A stretch of DNA of 64,000 nucleotides, from assembly GCA_004558115.1 (NCBI GenBank), contig SFDT01000001.1:1-64000 (forward strand). Reading direction: 5' to 3'. This stretch comes from Clostridiales bacterium. Lineage in GTDB: Bacteria; Bacillota; Clostridia; Oscillospirales; Oscillospiraceae. The first letter of the stretch is position 1; every line of letters starts with the position of its first letter. Under the pieces are notes generated by a model. It saw nothing but the letters and a program-made list of their open reading frames with translations. It had not been told where the DNA came from and made no database searches. This document shows positions 43,125 through 50,108 of the stretch, in pieces. Both the position numbers and the translations under genes were made by a program.

Positions 43125-44375
43125 TCAGGGAGTTTCTTCGTCTGTTTCGGCGGGGTCTTCCTCCGGAGCCTCCCCCGTTCCCTCCGGGGTCCCGGCGGTG
43201 TAGGCCTCCGTGACCAGCGGCAGGCCCTTTTTCTTCAGCAGCACCCGCACCAGGAAGTCGGCGGCGCTGTACAGGCAGGCGCACACCGGCACGCCGAAGA
43301 ACATGCCCGCAAGGCCAAAGAAGCTGCCCCCCACCAAAATGGCAATGATGACCCACAGGCTGGAAAGGCCCGTCTTGTCCCCCAGGATCTTGGGGCCGAT
43401 GATATTGCCGTCCAGCTGCTGCAGCAGCAGCACGAACAGCACGAAATACAGCGCCTTCATGGGGGAGACCAGCAGGATCAGGAACGTGCTGGGGATGGCC
43501 CCCAGGAAGGGGCCGAAGAAGGGGATCACATTGGTGACACCCACGATGACGGAGACCAGCGGCGTATAGGGGAATTTCAAAATGGAGCAGCCCACGAAGC
43601 ACATGACGCCGATAATAATGGAGTCCAACAGCTTGCCCCGGACAAAACCGGCAAAAATGCTGTCCACCTTGGCGGCGCCCCGCAGCACCCAGTAGACATG
43701 CTCCTTGGGGAACAGGCCGCACACCACCTTGCGGGCGTGGGCGGCACAGGTCTCCTTGGTGGCCAGGAAGTAGACGGACACAATGATGCCCACCAGCAGG
43801 TCACTCACAAAGCTCACCATGCCGAACACGCTGCCGGAGACGATGGTCATCAGCGTAGAGGCCTGGGGCAGTACCTCCTTGGTGATCCAGTTCATGAGGC
43901 TGTTGTAGGACAGGTCCAGCTGCTGGGACACCCAGTGCTCCAGAGGCGGATACGTCTCCAACAGGTGGGCCATCCAGCCGCTGATGGTGTGGTAATAGGT
44001 CTCGATGTTGGAAAGCAGCTGGGCAATGCTCTTATACAGCTCCGGCAGCAGCACAGAGGCCAGCAGATACAGCATCACAGCGATAATGGCCCAGGTCAGC
44101 AGGATGCTCAGGGCCCGAAGTCCCCCGGAGGTCCGCTTTCCCTTTTCGATCTTCTTTCCCTTGGGCAGGAACAGCTCTTCAAAATAATTGACCATAGGCG
44201 CCAGCAGGTAGGCCATGAAGGCGCCGTACAGCACCGGCGACAGGGCGGAAAGGAACTGCCGGCCGAAGGATTGCAGCACCCGGCTGCCGAAAAAGGTGTC
44301 ATAAAGCAGCAAAATGGCACTGACCGTGAAAAACACCGTCAGTCCCAGCTGCACATGCCCGTCTTTCCGCTTCAT
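43125..44375 (-). CDS. AI-2E family (UPF0118/PerM) transporter
   Basis: A 416-aa membrane protein with about seven to eight helices and the C-terminal family region GFVRGKLLDSIIIGVMCFVG and FFGPFLGAIPSTFLILL. The last ~20 residues are acidic (PEGTGEAPEEDPAETDEE). Members have been linked to autoinducer-2 export or Na+/H+ exchange, with no single agreed substrate. No terminator is visible after it, so read-through into the importer operon is possible. Its promoter shares a -35 with the divergent lipid-kinase gene. Confidence 0.88.
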   Translation of the reverse strand: MKRKDGHVQLGLTVFFTVSAILLLYDTFFGSRVLQSFGRQFLSALSPVLYGAFMAYLLAPMVNYFEELFLPKGKKIEKGKRTSGGLRALSILLTWAIIAVMLYLLASVLLPELYKSIAQLLSNIETYYHTISGWMAHLLETYPPLEHWVSQQLDLSYNSLMNWITKEVLPQASTLMTIVSGSVFGMVSFVSDLLVGIIVSVYFLATKETCAAHARKVVCGLFPKEHVYWVLRGAAKVDSIFAGFVRGKLLDSIIIGVMCFVGCSILKFPYTPLVSVIVGVTNVIPFFGPFLGAIPSTFLILLVSPMKALYFVLFVLLLQQLDGNIIGPKILGDKTGLSSLWVIIAILVGGSFFGLAGMFFGVPVCACLYSAADFLVRVLLKKKGLPLVTEAYTAGTPEGTGEAPEEDPAETDEETP

Positions 44376-44401
44376 GTGGACACCACCCTTTCGATATTTT
44401 C

Positions 44402-44430
44402 ATTCTACACGGCCACCCGGGGAATTGCAA
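44402..44430 (-). promoter_or_regulatory. promoter of the AI-2E family transporter gene
   Basis: On the minus strand TTGCAA (44425-44430), 17-bp spacer, TAGAAT (44402-44407). The palindromic -35 is the same hexamer used by the plus-strand promoter. Confidence 0.7.
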
Positions 44431-44453
44431 TCCTCATTTTCCCGTGATATACT
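44425..44453 (+). promoter_or_regulatory. promoter of the lipid-kinase gene
   Basis: TTGCAA (44425-44430), 17-bp spacer, TATACT (44448-44453). Confidence 0.75.
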
Positions 44454-44504
44454 ACCTTTCACACCGACTAAACAACCATTTTCCGTCTTTTCAGGAGGCG
44501 TTTC

Positions 44505-45392
44505 ATGACACAGAGAAAGCTCCTTTTTATCGTCAATCCCCGGGCGGGCCGCAGCAAGTCCCGCAGCCCGCTGTTTGACGCCATCTCTGTTTTTTCCGAG
44601 GCGGGCTACCTGACCTCCCTGCACAAGACCTCCGCCCCCGGCGACGCCTCCGTCACCGCCGCCCGGGAGGGGGAGGAGTACGACCTGATCGTGGCCGCCG
44701 GCGGTGACGGCACTCTCAACGAGGTCATCACCGGGCTGATGCGCCTGGAAAAACGGCCTCCGCTGGGCTATCTGCCCCAGGGCAGCACCAACGATTTTGC
44801 CGCCAGCCTCCAGATCTCCGGCAATCCCGTGACCGCTGCCAGGGCCATCGTCCGCAACGTGCCCCGGATGCTGGACATCGGGCAGTGGAACGAGCGCTAT
44901 TTTGTGTACGTGGCCTCCTTCGGCGCGTTTGTGAAAAGCTCTTATTCCGCTCCCCAGGCCGCCAAAAACGCCCTGGGCCACTTCGCCTATATCCTGGAGG
45001 GCATGAAGGACCTGAACACCCTGCGGCCTTACCGCATCCGCCTCACTGCCGACGGCGAGGTGCTGGATGGGGAGTATCTGTTCGGCGCCGTGTGCAACTC
45101 CACCTCCATCGGCGGGCTCATGAAACTGGACCCGGAGCGGGTGGTGCTGGACGACGGCAAATTCGAGCTGCTGCTGGTCCCCAATCCCCGGACCGCCCTG
45201 GACCTGCAAAACCTGGTGATGGCCCTGCTGAACCAGCAGTACGACAGCGGGGGCCTGGTGTTCCGCCATGTCTCCACGCTCCACCTGGAGACAGCGGAAG
45301 ACCTGCCCTGGTCTCTGGATGGAGAGTATGCCCCCAGCGCCGCTGTGGTAAACATCCAAAACCACCAAGCCGCGCTGCGGGTGCTGCTGTGA
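44505..45392 (+). CDS. diacylglycerol kinase family lipid kinase (YegS/DgkB-like)
   Basis: A 295-aa soluble lipid kinase with FIVNPRAGRSKS (8-19) and the nucleotide motif VAAGGDGTLNEVI (about 64-76), then LGYLPQGSTNDFA. Such enzymes phosphorylate diacylglycerol or related lipids at the inner membrane face and recycle lipid for lipoteichoic acid synthesis. GGAGGCG precedes ATG 44505. The NUDIX gene overlaps its stop by 3 nt (GTGA). Confidence 0.9.
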   Translation: MTQRKLLFIVNPRAGRSKSRSPLFDAISVFSEAGYLTSLHKTSAPGDASVTAAREGEEYDLIVAAGGDGTLNEVITGLMRLEKRPPLGYLPQGSTNDFAASLQISGNPVTAARAIVRNVPRMLDIGQWNERYFVYVASFGAFVKSSYSAPQAAKNALGHFAYILEGMKDLNTLRPYRIRLTADGEVLDGEYLFGAVCNSTSIGGLMKLDPERVVLDDGKFELLLVPNPRTALDLQNLVMALLNQQYDSGGLVFRHVSTLHLETAEDLPWSLDGEYAPSAAVVNIQNHQAALRVLL

Positions 45393-45997
45393 GGGAGCTG
45401 GAAGCCCTGCGCCGCCGCTACGGCGGCCACCAGCCGGGATTGCTGGGCGCCCGGCACAGCTACGCCGTCCTCTGTCCGCTGGTGGAGCGGCCTGACGGCC
45501 TGCATCTTTTGTTTGAGGTCCGCGCCCGGAATTTGAGCCAGGGCGGCGAGGTCTGTTTTCCCGGCGGCCGCATGGAGGCGGGAGAGACGCCTGCCCAATG
45601 CGCCCTGCGGGAGACGGAGGAGGAGCTGTCCATCCCCGCCGCGGAGGTCTCCCTGCTGGGCACGCCGGACTTCATCTGCAACCAAATGGGCTTTTTGCTG
45701 CGGCCGGTGCTGGGGCTGGTGTCCCCCGCCGGCTTCGCCGCCCTGCGCCCTTCCCCCGCCGAGGTGGCGGAGGTATTCACCGCGCCGCTGTCCTTCTTTG
45801 CGGAAACGGCGCCGGAGCCCTGGCGCTATGAGCTGGTGCCCCAGGTGCCGGAGGACTTTCCCTATGAGTCCGTGGGCATCCCCCGGGACTACGCCTGGAA
45901 CCACGGCTGGGTGGATGTGCCGGTGTGGTACTGGCAGGGCCACGCCGTCTGGGGCATGACCGCCCGCCTGGTGCGCGATCTCATCAAATCCCTGTGA
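45389..45997 (+). CDS. NUDIX hydrolase, CoA pyrophosphatase-like
   Basis: A 202-aa NUDIX protein with the box GRMEAGETPAQCALRETEEE (G-X5-E-X7-RE-X2-EE, near 56-76), preceded by NLSQGGEVCFPG as in the NudL/CoA diphosphatase branch. It probably cleaves coenzyme A to phosphopantetheine and ADP. The GTG start at 45389 overlaps the kinase stop, indicating translational coupling. The frame is open far upstream, but that part only shadows the kinase gene. Confidence 0.85.
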   Translation: MRELEALRRRYGGHQPGLLGARHSYAVLCPLVERPDGLHLLFEVRARNLSQGGEVCFPGGRMEAGETPAQCALRETEEELSIPAAEVSLLGTPDFICNQMGFLLRPVLGLVSPAGFAALRPSPAEVAEVFTAPLSFFAETAPEPWRYELVPQVPEDFPYESVGIPRDYAWNHGWVDVPVWYWQGHAVWGMTARLVRDLIKSL

Positions 45998-46033
45998 AAA
46001 AAGCGGAGCCGGCTTTTGCCGGCTCCGCTTTTT
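45998..46033. terminator. terminator between NUDIX and antiporter genes
   Basis: AAAAAGCGGAGCCGGC and GCCGGCTCCGCTTTTT, loop TTTT, T- and A-runs at both ends. Confidence 0.92.
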
Positions 46034-46044
46034 GATATTCACCT

Positions 46045-47001
46045 TTACATGACCAGCACGGCCACATATCCGGCGTAAGCCGCCAGCATCAGCGCGCCCT
46101 GCCAGCGGTAGAACTTTCCCTTCAGCAGGGGCGGCACCACCGCGATGCAGCACAGCAAAAAGCACACGGGAAGGTCCAGCGCCGTGGTCTGGCTGCCGAT
46201 GGTCAGGCGGCCGCCGGACACGGCGGAGCACACCGGCAGGATCATGGTCAGGTCGATGACGTTGGCGCCGATGATATTGCCCACGGACATGGAGGCCTCT
46301 TTTTTTGCGATGGCCGTCAGGGTGGTGACCAGCTCCGGCAAAGAGGTGCCGATGGCCACCATGGTGACGCCGATGATGCTGGAGGGCACACCCAGCAGCA
46401 GCGCCAGCTCGCTGCCGTAATTGATGAGCAGCCGGGAGCCGATGACGATGGCGGCGATGCCCGCCGCGAACAGCCCCAGCTTCATGGCCATCTGGCGGTG
46501 GGAGACCGTGCGGCGGCCGGGATGCTCCTCCCGCCGCTCCGCCATGCCCTGGCGGGCATCCACGATGTTGTTCCCCAGATACACCGCGAAAATGACGAAC
46601 AGCAGCATACTGGGCAGGAACGCAAGTCCTCCTCCCCGGCACAGAACCAGCAGCAGCGCCGCGCCGGACACCATCAAAACCGCTTTCAGGTTGAATTGCT
46701 TTTTGCTGACCACCGACGGGATGCACACCACGGAGATCCCCAGGATCAGCCCCAGGTTGGCGGTGACGGAGCCCACGGCATTGCCCACCGCCAGGTCTAC
46801 CTCTCCCTGAAGCACGCCGGTGACAGACACCGTCAGCTCCGGCAGCGTCGTGGCCAGGGACACGATGGTGGCGCCGATGATGAAGCGGGGCACGCCGGTG
46901 CTCTCCGCGATCCAGACGGCGCCGTCCAAAAACCAGTCGCCGCCCTTGACGATCAGTACAAGACCCACCAAAAACAACAAAACCGTCATCCAGATATTCA
47001 T
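46045..47001 (-). CDS. cation antiporter of the CaCA family (Na+/Ca2+ exchanger-like), possibly Mn2+ efflux
   Basis: A 318-aa YrbG-type exchanger with two inverted repeats carrying the alpha motifs: GGDWFLDGAVWIAESTGVPR with SLATTLPELTVSV (about 20-65), and SIIGVTMVAIGTSLPELVTT with MSVGNIIGANVIDL (about 205-250). About ten helices. AGGAGGACGT precedes ATG 47001. Because a yybP-ykoY leader precedes it, manganese (or general divalent cation) export is a better guess than calcium alone. Confidence 0.92.
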   Translation of the reverse strand: MNIWMTVLLFLVGLVLIVKGGDWFLDGAVWIAESTGVPRFIIGATIVSLATTLPELTVSVTGVLQGEVDLAVGNAVGSVTANLGLILGISVVCIPSVVSKKQFNLKAVLMVSGAALLLVLCRGGGLAFLPSMLLFVIFAVYLGNNIVDARQGMAERREEHPGRRTVSHRQMAMKLGLFAAGIAAIVIGSRLLINYGSELALLLGVPSSIIGVTMVAIGTSLPELVTTLTAIAKKEASMSVGNIIGANVIDLTMILPVCSAVSGGRLTIGSQTTALDLPVCFLLCCIAVVPPLLKGKFYRWQGALMLAAYAGYVAVLVM

Positions 47002-47084
47002 ACGTCCTCCTGCGTTTTTCCATAAAATGAGCGAGGCCCTTACTGCACACCACGCCGCCGGGATACTTCCCCGCGGCAGCGATG

Positions 47085-47187
47085 TCCAGTAAAAGTCTCG
47101 CCTTTTCGACATGTTCCGGGCGGCTCAATGCCGCCGTGCTGACGAACCACACCACGCCTCTCAGAGCGCAGGCTACTCCCTTTTACG
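47085..47187 (-). ncRNA. yybP-ykoY (Mn2+) riboswitch
   Basis: On the minus strand the element opens with GTAAAAGGGAGTAGCC (47171-47186), contains TTCGTCAGCACGG, and closes with GGCGAGACTTTTACTGG (47085-47101). GTAAAAG pairs with CTTTTAC as P1. These match the yybP-ykoY consensus blocks (AAAGGGGAGUAGC, GUCGUCA, AGACCUUU). No clear U-tract terminator follows; a GCCGCGGG/CCCGGCGGC hairpin lies between it and the start codon. Ligand-bound RNA should raise antiporter expression. Confidence 0.88.
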
Positions 47188-47195
47188 TTACCTAT

Positions 47196-47225
47196 ATTAT
47201 ATGAAAGGACCCATTTGTTTGTCAA
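47196..47225 (-). promoter_or_regulatory. riboswitch/antiporter promoter
   Basis: On the minus strand TTGACA (47220-47225), 18-bp spacer, TATAAT (47196-47201). The transcript would begin just before the riboswitch. Confidence 0.8.
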
Positions 47226-47249
47226 CGTGAACTTTTCGTCAATATCCCA

Positions 47250-47288
47250 CAAAAGCCCGGAGGAAAGCGCCTTTCCCCCGGGCTTTTG
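47250..47288 (-). terminator. terminator of the phosphatase-acetyltransferase gene
   Basis: CAAAAGCCCGG and CCGGGCTTTTG close a long stem with inner GGAAAG/CTTTCC, 7 nt beyond the stop. Confidence 0.85.
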
Positions 47289-47294
47289 CACCGT

Positions 47295-48383
47295 TTACAG
47301 GTATTCCGGGTCGTAACCGATGTCCTTGACCAGGACCGGGCCTCCAGCGGCCCGGAAGCCGTGCTCCCGGAAAAAGCCGGCTGCGGAGGCGTTCTCCGCC
47401 AGGGAAAGCCGCAGCTCCCGGCCCTCCCGCTCCCGGGTGAGCCGCACCGCCTGCCCCAGCAGCTGCACGCCGAAGCCCCGGTCCCGGCAGGCCGGCTCCA
47501 CACAGGCCAGGGAGATCCAGCCCGTTTCCGGTCCCAGCTGCACCAGGCCCACGGCCTTTCCGTCCAAATAGCCCACCAACGTGGTCCGCTCCGCCGCGTC
47601 CGCCAGCAGCCGCGCCCGGTCAAAGGGAGCGGCCTTGCCGCTCTCCGTCCAGACGGCGGACACGCAGCCCGTCAAAAAGTCCTCCTGCTCCGGCAGCCGC
47701 AGCGGTGCGAAGCACAGTCCCGGCTCCAGGGCGCTGTCCCGCTTGCGGGGCTTTTCCCCGGCCAGGTACGCCTCCGTTTGCAGATGGCTGACATCGTCCC
47801 GGAGCACCACCCGCATCCGGCCGTTTTCCGCCTCCACCAGGGATACGGCGGTGTTGCCGCCCACCGGCGTTTCCGAAAGCCGGTCCAGGGAGTAGCCCTC
47901 CAGCTCCGCCAGCAGCAGCCGGATGGCGTAACCGTGGGACACCACGGCGATGGTCTTCCCTTCGTTCTCCCCGGCGATCTGCTTCACCGCCGCCAGCACC
48001 CGCTCCAGCACCTGCCGGGGCGTCTCCGCCCCCTCCACGTACCATTTTTCCGGGTGAAGGTTGAAATTCACCAGCTGCTCTTTGTCCGTCCGGGCAATGT
48101 CGCCCCAGGTCTGCTGCTCCCACCGGCCCACGCAGATCTCCCGCAGGTCCCGCCGCCGGTGAAGCTCCAGCCCCTTGGGCCGGTAGATGGCGCTGGCGGT
48201 GGCGCAGGTGCGGTACAGGTCGCTGGCGTAAACGGCGTCGATCCGGATATCGGCGAAGCGCCGCCGCAGCGCCTCCACCTGCCGCCAGCCCCGGTCGGTG
48301 AGGATGCTGTTGTACTGGCCCTGTGCGATACGGTACAGGTTGCCTTCCGCCTCCGCGTGGCGGACGAGATAGATTCTGGTCAT
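47295..48383 (-). CDS. histidine phosphatase-GNAT acetyltransferase fusion
   Basis: A 362-aa two-domain protein. Residues 1 to about 195 form a histidine phosphatase (phosphoglycerate mutase-like) domain: LVRHAEAEGN (6-15, catalytic His), YASDLYRT near 52 and VVSHGYAIRLLL near 147. Residues about 205-355 form a GNAT domain with TGWISLACVEPACRDRGFG and QLLGQAVRLTREREGRELRL, then an AAGFFREHGF motif. No frameshift separates them. The first half may dephosphorylate a small metabolite that the second half acetylates, or the reverse. GGGAGGAACCT precedes the ATG. Confidence 0.85.
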   Translation of the reverse strand: MTRIYLVRHAEAEGNLYRIAQGQYNSILTDRGWRQVEALRRRFADIRIDAVYASDLYRTCATASAIYRPKGLELHRRRDLREICVGRWEQQTWGDIARTDKEQLVNFNLHPEKWYVEGAETPRQVLERVLAAVKQIAGENEGKTIAVVSHGYAIRLLLAELEGYSLDRLSETPVGGNTAVSLVEAENGRMRVVLRDDVSHLQTEAYLAGEKPRKRDSALEPGLCFAPLRLPEQEDFLTGCVSAVWTESGKAAPFDRARLLADAAERTTLVGYLDGKAVGLVQLGPETGWISLACVEPACRDRGFGVQLLGQAVRLTREREGRELRLSLAENASAAGFFREHGFRAAGGPVLVKDIGYDPEYL

Positions 48384-48418
48384 AGGTTCCTCCCAGCTGC
48401 GTATTCGATTCGCATTTG

Positions 48419-48447
48419 ATTATAGCGCGGAATGCATCTTTTGGCAA
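48419..48447 (-). promoter_or_regulatory. promoter of the phosphatase-acetyltransferase gene
   Basis: On the minus strand TTGCCA (48442-48447), 17-bp spacer, TATAAT (48419-48424). Confidence 0.7.
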
Positions 48448-48514
48448 ACCTCTCCGGCGGATTTTTCCCCCGCAGGCGGGCATACTAGCTCCGTGCCAAA
48501 AGGAGTGACGGAAT

Positions 48515-48694
48515 ATGAAGACGAGTACCGGATTTTGGGTCGGTATCGGCGCCGGCATGGCGGCCGGCGCGGCTGTGGGGATGATGATGCCCGGCGGCAG
48601 GCAGTCCATGAAAACACAGGTGGGCAAAAGCATCCACAAGCTGGGTGTCGCCGTGGACGGAGCCGTGGACAACATCGCCTCCGAACTGCACTGA
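48515..48694 (+). CDS. small glycine-rich (YtxH-like) protein
   Basis: A 59-aa open frame from ATG 48515, preceded by AAAAGGAGTGA and followed by a terminator. Residues 6-28 form a Gly/Ala/Met-rich hydrophobic stretch (GIGAGMAAGAAVGMMMPGG), a glycine-zipper-like membrane helix. The C-terminal half is an amphipathic helix (KSIHKLGVAVDGAVDNIASEL). This resembles YtxH-type small stress/membrane proteins, but the similarity is only general. Function unknown. Confidence 0.65.
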   Translation: MKTSTGFWVGIGAGMAAGAAVGMMMPGGRQSMKTQVGKSIHKLGVAVDGAVDNIASELH

Positions 48695-48702
48695 GGTGCA
48701 CA

Positions 48703-48738
48703 GCGGGAGGGGCAAACGCCCTTCCCGCGTCTTTTTTT
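48703..48738 (+). terminator. terminator of the small protein gene
   Basis: GCGGGAGGGGC (48703-48713) pairs with GCCCTTCCCGC (48718-48728), with one G-U, then GTCTTTTTTT. Confidence 0.85.
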
Positions 48739-48758
48739 GAAAAATTTCCGTTTAGGGG

Positions 48759-48786
48759 TTGACTTTATGAAAACCTTTGCTATAAT
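48759..48786 (+). promoter_or_regulatory. tRNA-Ser promoter
   Basis: TTGACT (48759-48764), 16-bp spacer, TATAAT (48781-48786). Confidence 0.75.
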
Positions 48787-48849
48787 AATAACGCTGTCTC
48801 TTGAAGGCGGCGCACAAGTCCATCCGAGAAGCAGAACTGGAACAGCTAT

Positions 48850-48941
48850 GGAGAAGTCGCCTAGTTGGTCGAGGGCGCATGATTGGAAATCATGTAGGCT
48901 CCTAAAGGGTCTCGAGGGTTCGAATCCCTCCTTCTCCGCCA
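48850..48941 (+). tRNA. tRNA-Ser (anticodon GGA)
   Basis: A class II tRNA of 92 nt. Acceptor GGAGAAG (48850-48856) pairs with CTTCTCC (48931-48937), followed by discriminator G and an encoded CCA. The anticodon loop TTGGAAA has GGA at 48885-48887, reading TCC and TCT. The extended variable arm (TAGGCTCCTAAAGGGTCTC region) and GGTTCGAATCC T-arm confirm serine. It has its own promoter and terminator. Confidence 0.97.
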
Positions 48942-48944
48942 CAT

Positions 48945-48980
48945 CGGAGCAAGCGTTATGCCGCTTGCTCCGACTTTTTT
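48945..48980 (+). terminator. tRNA-Ser terminator
   Basis: CGGAGCAAGCG (48945-48955) pairs with CGCTTGCTCCG (48962-48972), followed by ACTTTTTT. Confidence 0.9.
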
Positions 48981-49028
48981 ATAACCGCCAACAGTGCGAA
49001 CGGAATCTCAACAAAGGAAGTGACCCTC

Positions 49029-49892
49029 ATGAAAACCGGACTGGTCCTGGAGGGCGGCGCTTTCCGCACCATTTTTTCCTCCGGTGTGTGCGACGCTTTT
49101 CTGGATGCGGACCTGCCCCTGCCGGATTACACCGTAGGCGTTTCCGCCGGTATCACCTACGGCGTCAGCTACCTCTCCCGCCAGAGCCGGCGCAACCTGC
49201 GCGTCCTCACCACATATGCCAATGACCGGCGGTACATGGGGCTTGGCAACTACCTCCGCCCCGGCAACCGCTCCTACTTCGGTCTGGAATTTTCCTATGA
49301 GACCATCCCCAACCGGCTGGACCCCTTCGACCACGACACCTTCGAGGCCTATCCCGGCACGGTGGAGGCTGTGGTGACCAACCTGGCCACCGGGCAGGCG
49401 GACTATCTGCCGGTGCCCCGGCGGGACCGGCACAACCTGCTGCTGCAGGCCACCTGCGCCATCCCCCTCATGTTCCCGGTATACCATCTGGACGGCCAGC
49501 CCTACCTGGACGGCGGCTGCGCCGACGCCATTCCCTGGAAGCGGGCCTTTGACCAGGGCTGCGACCGGGTGGTGGTGCTGCTGACCCGGGAGCGGAGCTA
49601 CCGCAAGGACACCGAACGGCTGATGCCCATCCTGCGCCGGACGTTCCGGCAATACCCCGCCTTTTTGGAGACCCTGTCCACCCGGGCGGAGCGGTACAAC
49701 CGCTGCCGGGAGGAGCTGTTCGCCCTGGAGCGGGAGGGAAAGGTCCTGGTCATCGCGCCGGAGAGCACCGCCGGCTTCTCCCGGACGGAGCGGGACACGG
49801 ACAAGATCCGCCGCATGTGGCAGTCCGGCTACTTCGCCGGCCGCCGGGCCGTGGAGGATGTGCAGGCGTTTTGGACAAGTGAGGTTCTGTAA
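49029..49892 (+). CDS. patatin-like phospholipase family protein
   Basis: A 287-aa patatin/RssA-YjjU type serine hydrolase. LVLEGGAFRTIF near 4-15 gives the oxyanion loop, GVSAG near 37-41 the nucleophile Ser, and YLDGGCAD near 157 the catalytic Asp of the DGG motif. It has no signal peptide and probably acts on lipids at the inner membrane face. AAGGAAG precedes ATG 49029; a GTG at 49020 is a weaker alternative. It lies directly after the tRNA gene as a single gene with its own terminator. Confidence 0.9.
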   Translation: MKTGLVLEGGAFRTIFSSGVCDAFLDADLPLPDYTVGVSAGITYGVSYLSRQSRRNLRVLTTYANDRRYMGLGNYLRPGNRSYFGLEFSYETIPNRLDPFDHDTFEAYPGTVEAVVTNLATGQADYLPVPRRDRHNLLLQATCAIPLMFPVYHLDGQPYLDGGCADAIPWKRAFDQGCDRVVVLLTRERSYRKDTERLMPILRRTFRQYPAFLETLSTRAERYNRCREELFALEREGKVLVIAPESTAGFSRTERDTDKIRRMWQSGYFAGRRAVEDVQAFWTSEVL

Positions 49893-49900
49893 ATTTGCGT

Positions 49901-49937
49901 AAAAATGCTCCCCTGGCCAGGGGAGCATTTGCTTTTT
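49901..49937 (+). terminator. patatin gene terminator
   Basis: AAATGCTCCCCTGG and CCAGGGGAGCATTT form a perfect 14-bp palindrome at 49903-49930, followed by GCTTTTT. Confidence 0.85.
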
Positions 49938-49968
49938 ATACAAAGGTTCATCGTTTGCGTTATGCAAT

Positions 49969-50042
49969 TTGTCGGTTATTTTACGCAAAATTTACAAAAG
50001 TCTCTTTCGCCTCTTCTCATGCCTGCTGTTTCCTTATATAAT
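49969..50042 (+). promoter_or_regulatory. promoter with Pho-box-like repeats before the Na/Pi symporter
   Basis: TTGTCG, TTTACG and TTTACA begin at 49969, 49980 and 49991, an exact 11-bp period as in PhoP-binding direct repeats (TTAACA-like hexamers with 5-bp gaps). TTCTCA (50014-50019) and TATAAT (50037-50042), 17 bp apart, form the promoter. PhoP control is inferred from spacing and from the downstream phosphate transporter. Confidence 0.5.
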
Positions 50043-50108
50043 GGAAATGCTATGAGCTGTTTACCGCTGCGGCGCGGCGAAAGAACGGAAACAAAAAGGA
50101 GAATATGC

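Noticed and set aside
45029..47155. Long minus-strand frame spanning three genes
   Set aside because: It crosses the NUDIX gene, a bidirectional terminator and the riboswitch in a frame different from the antiporter; composition artefact.
47040..47291. Small minus-strand frames over the riboswitch region
   Set aside because: They overlap the promoter and the yybP-ykoY RNA, and show no ribosome site or conserved pattern.
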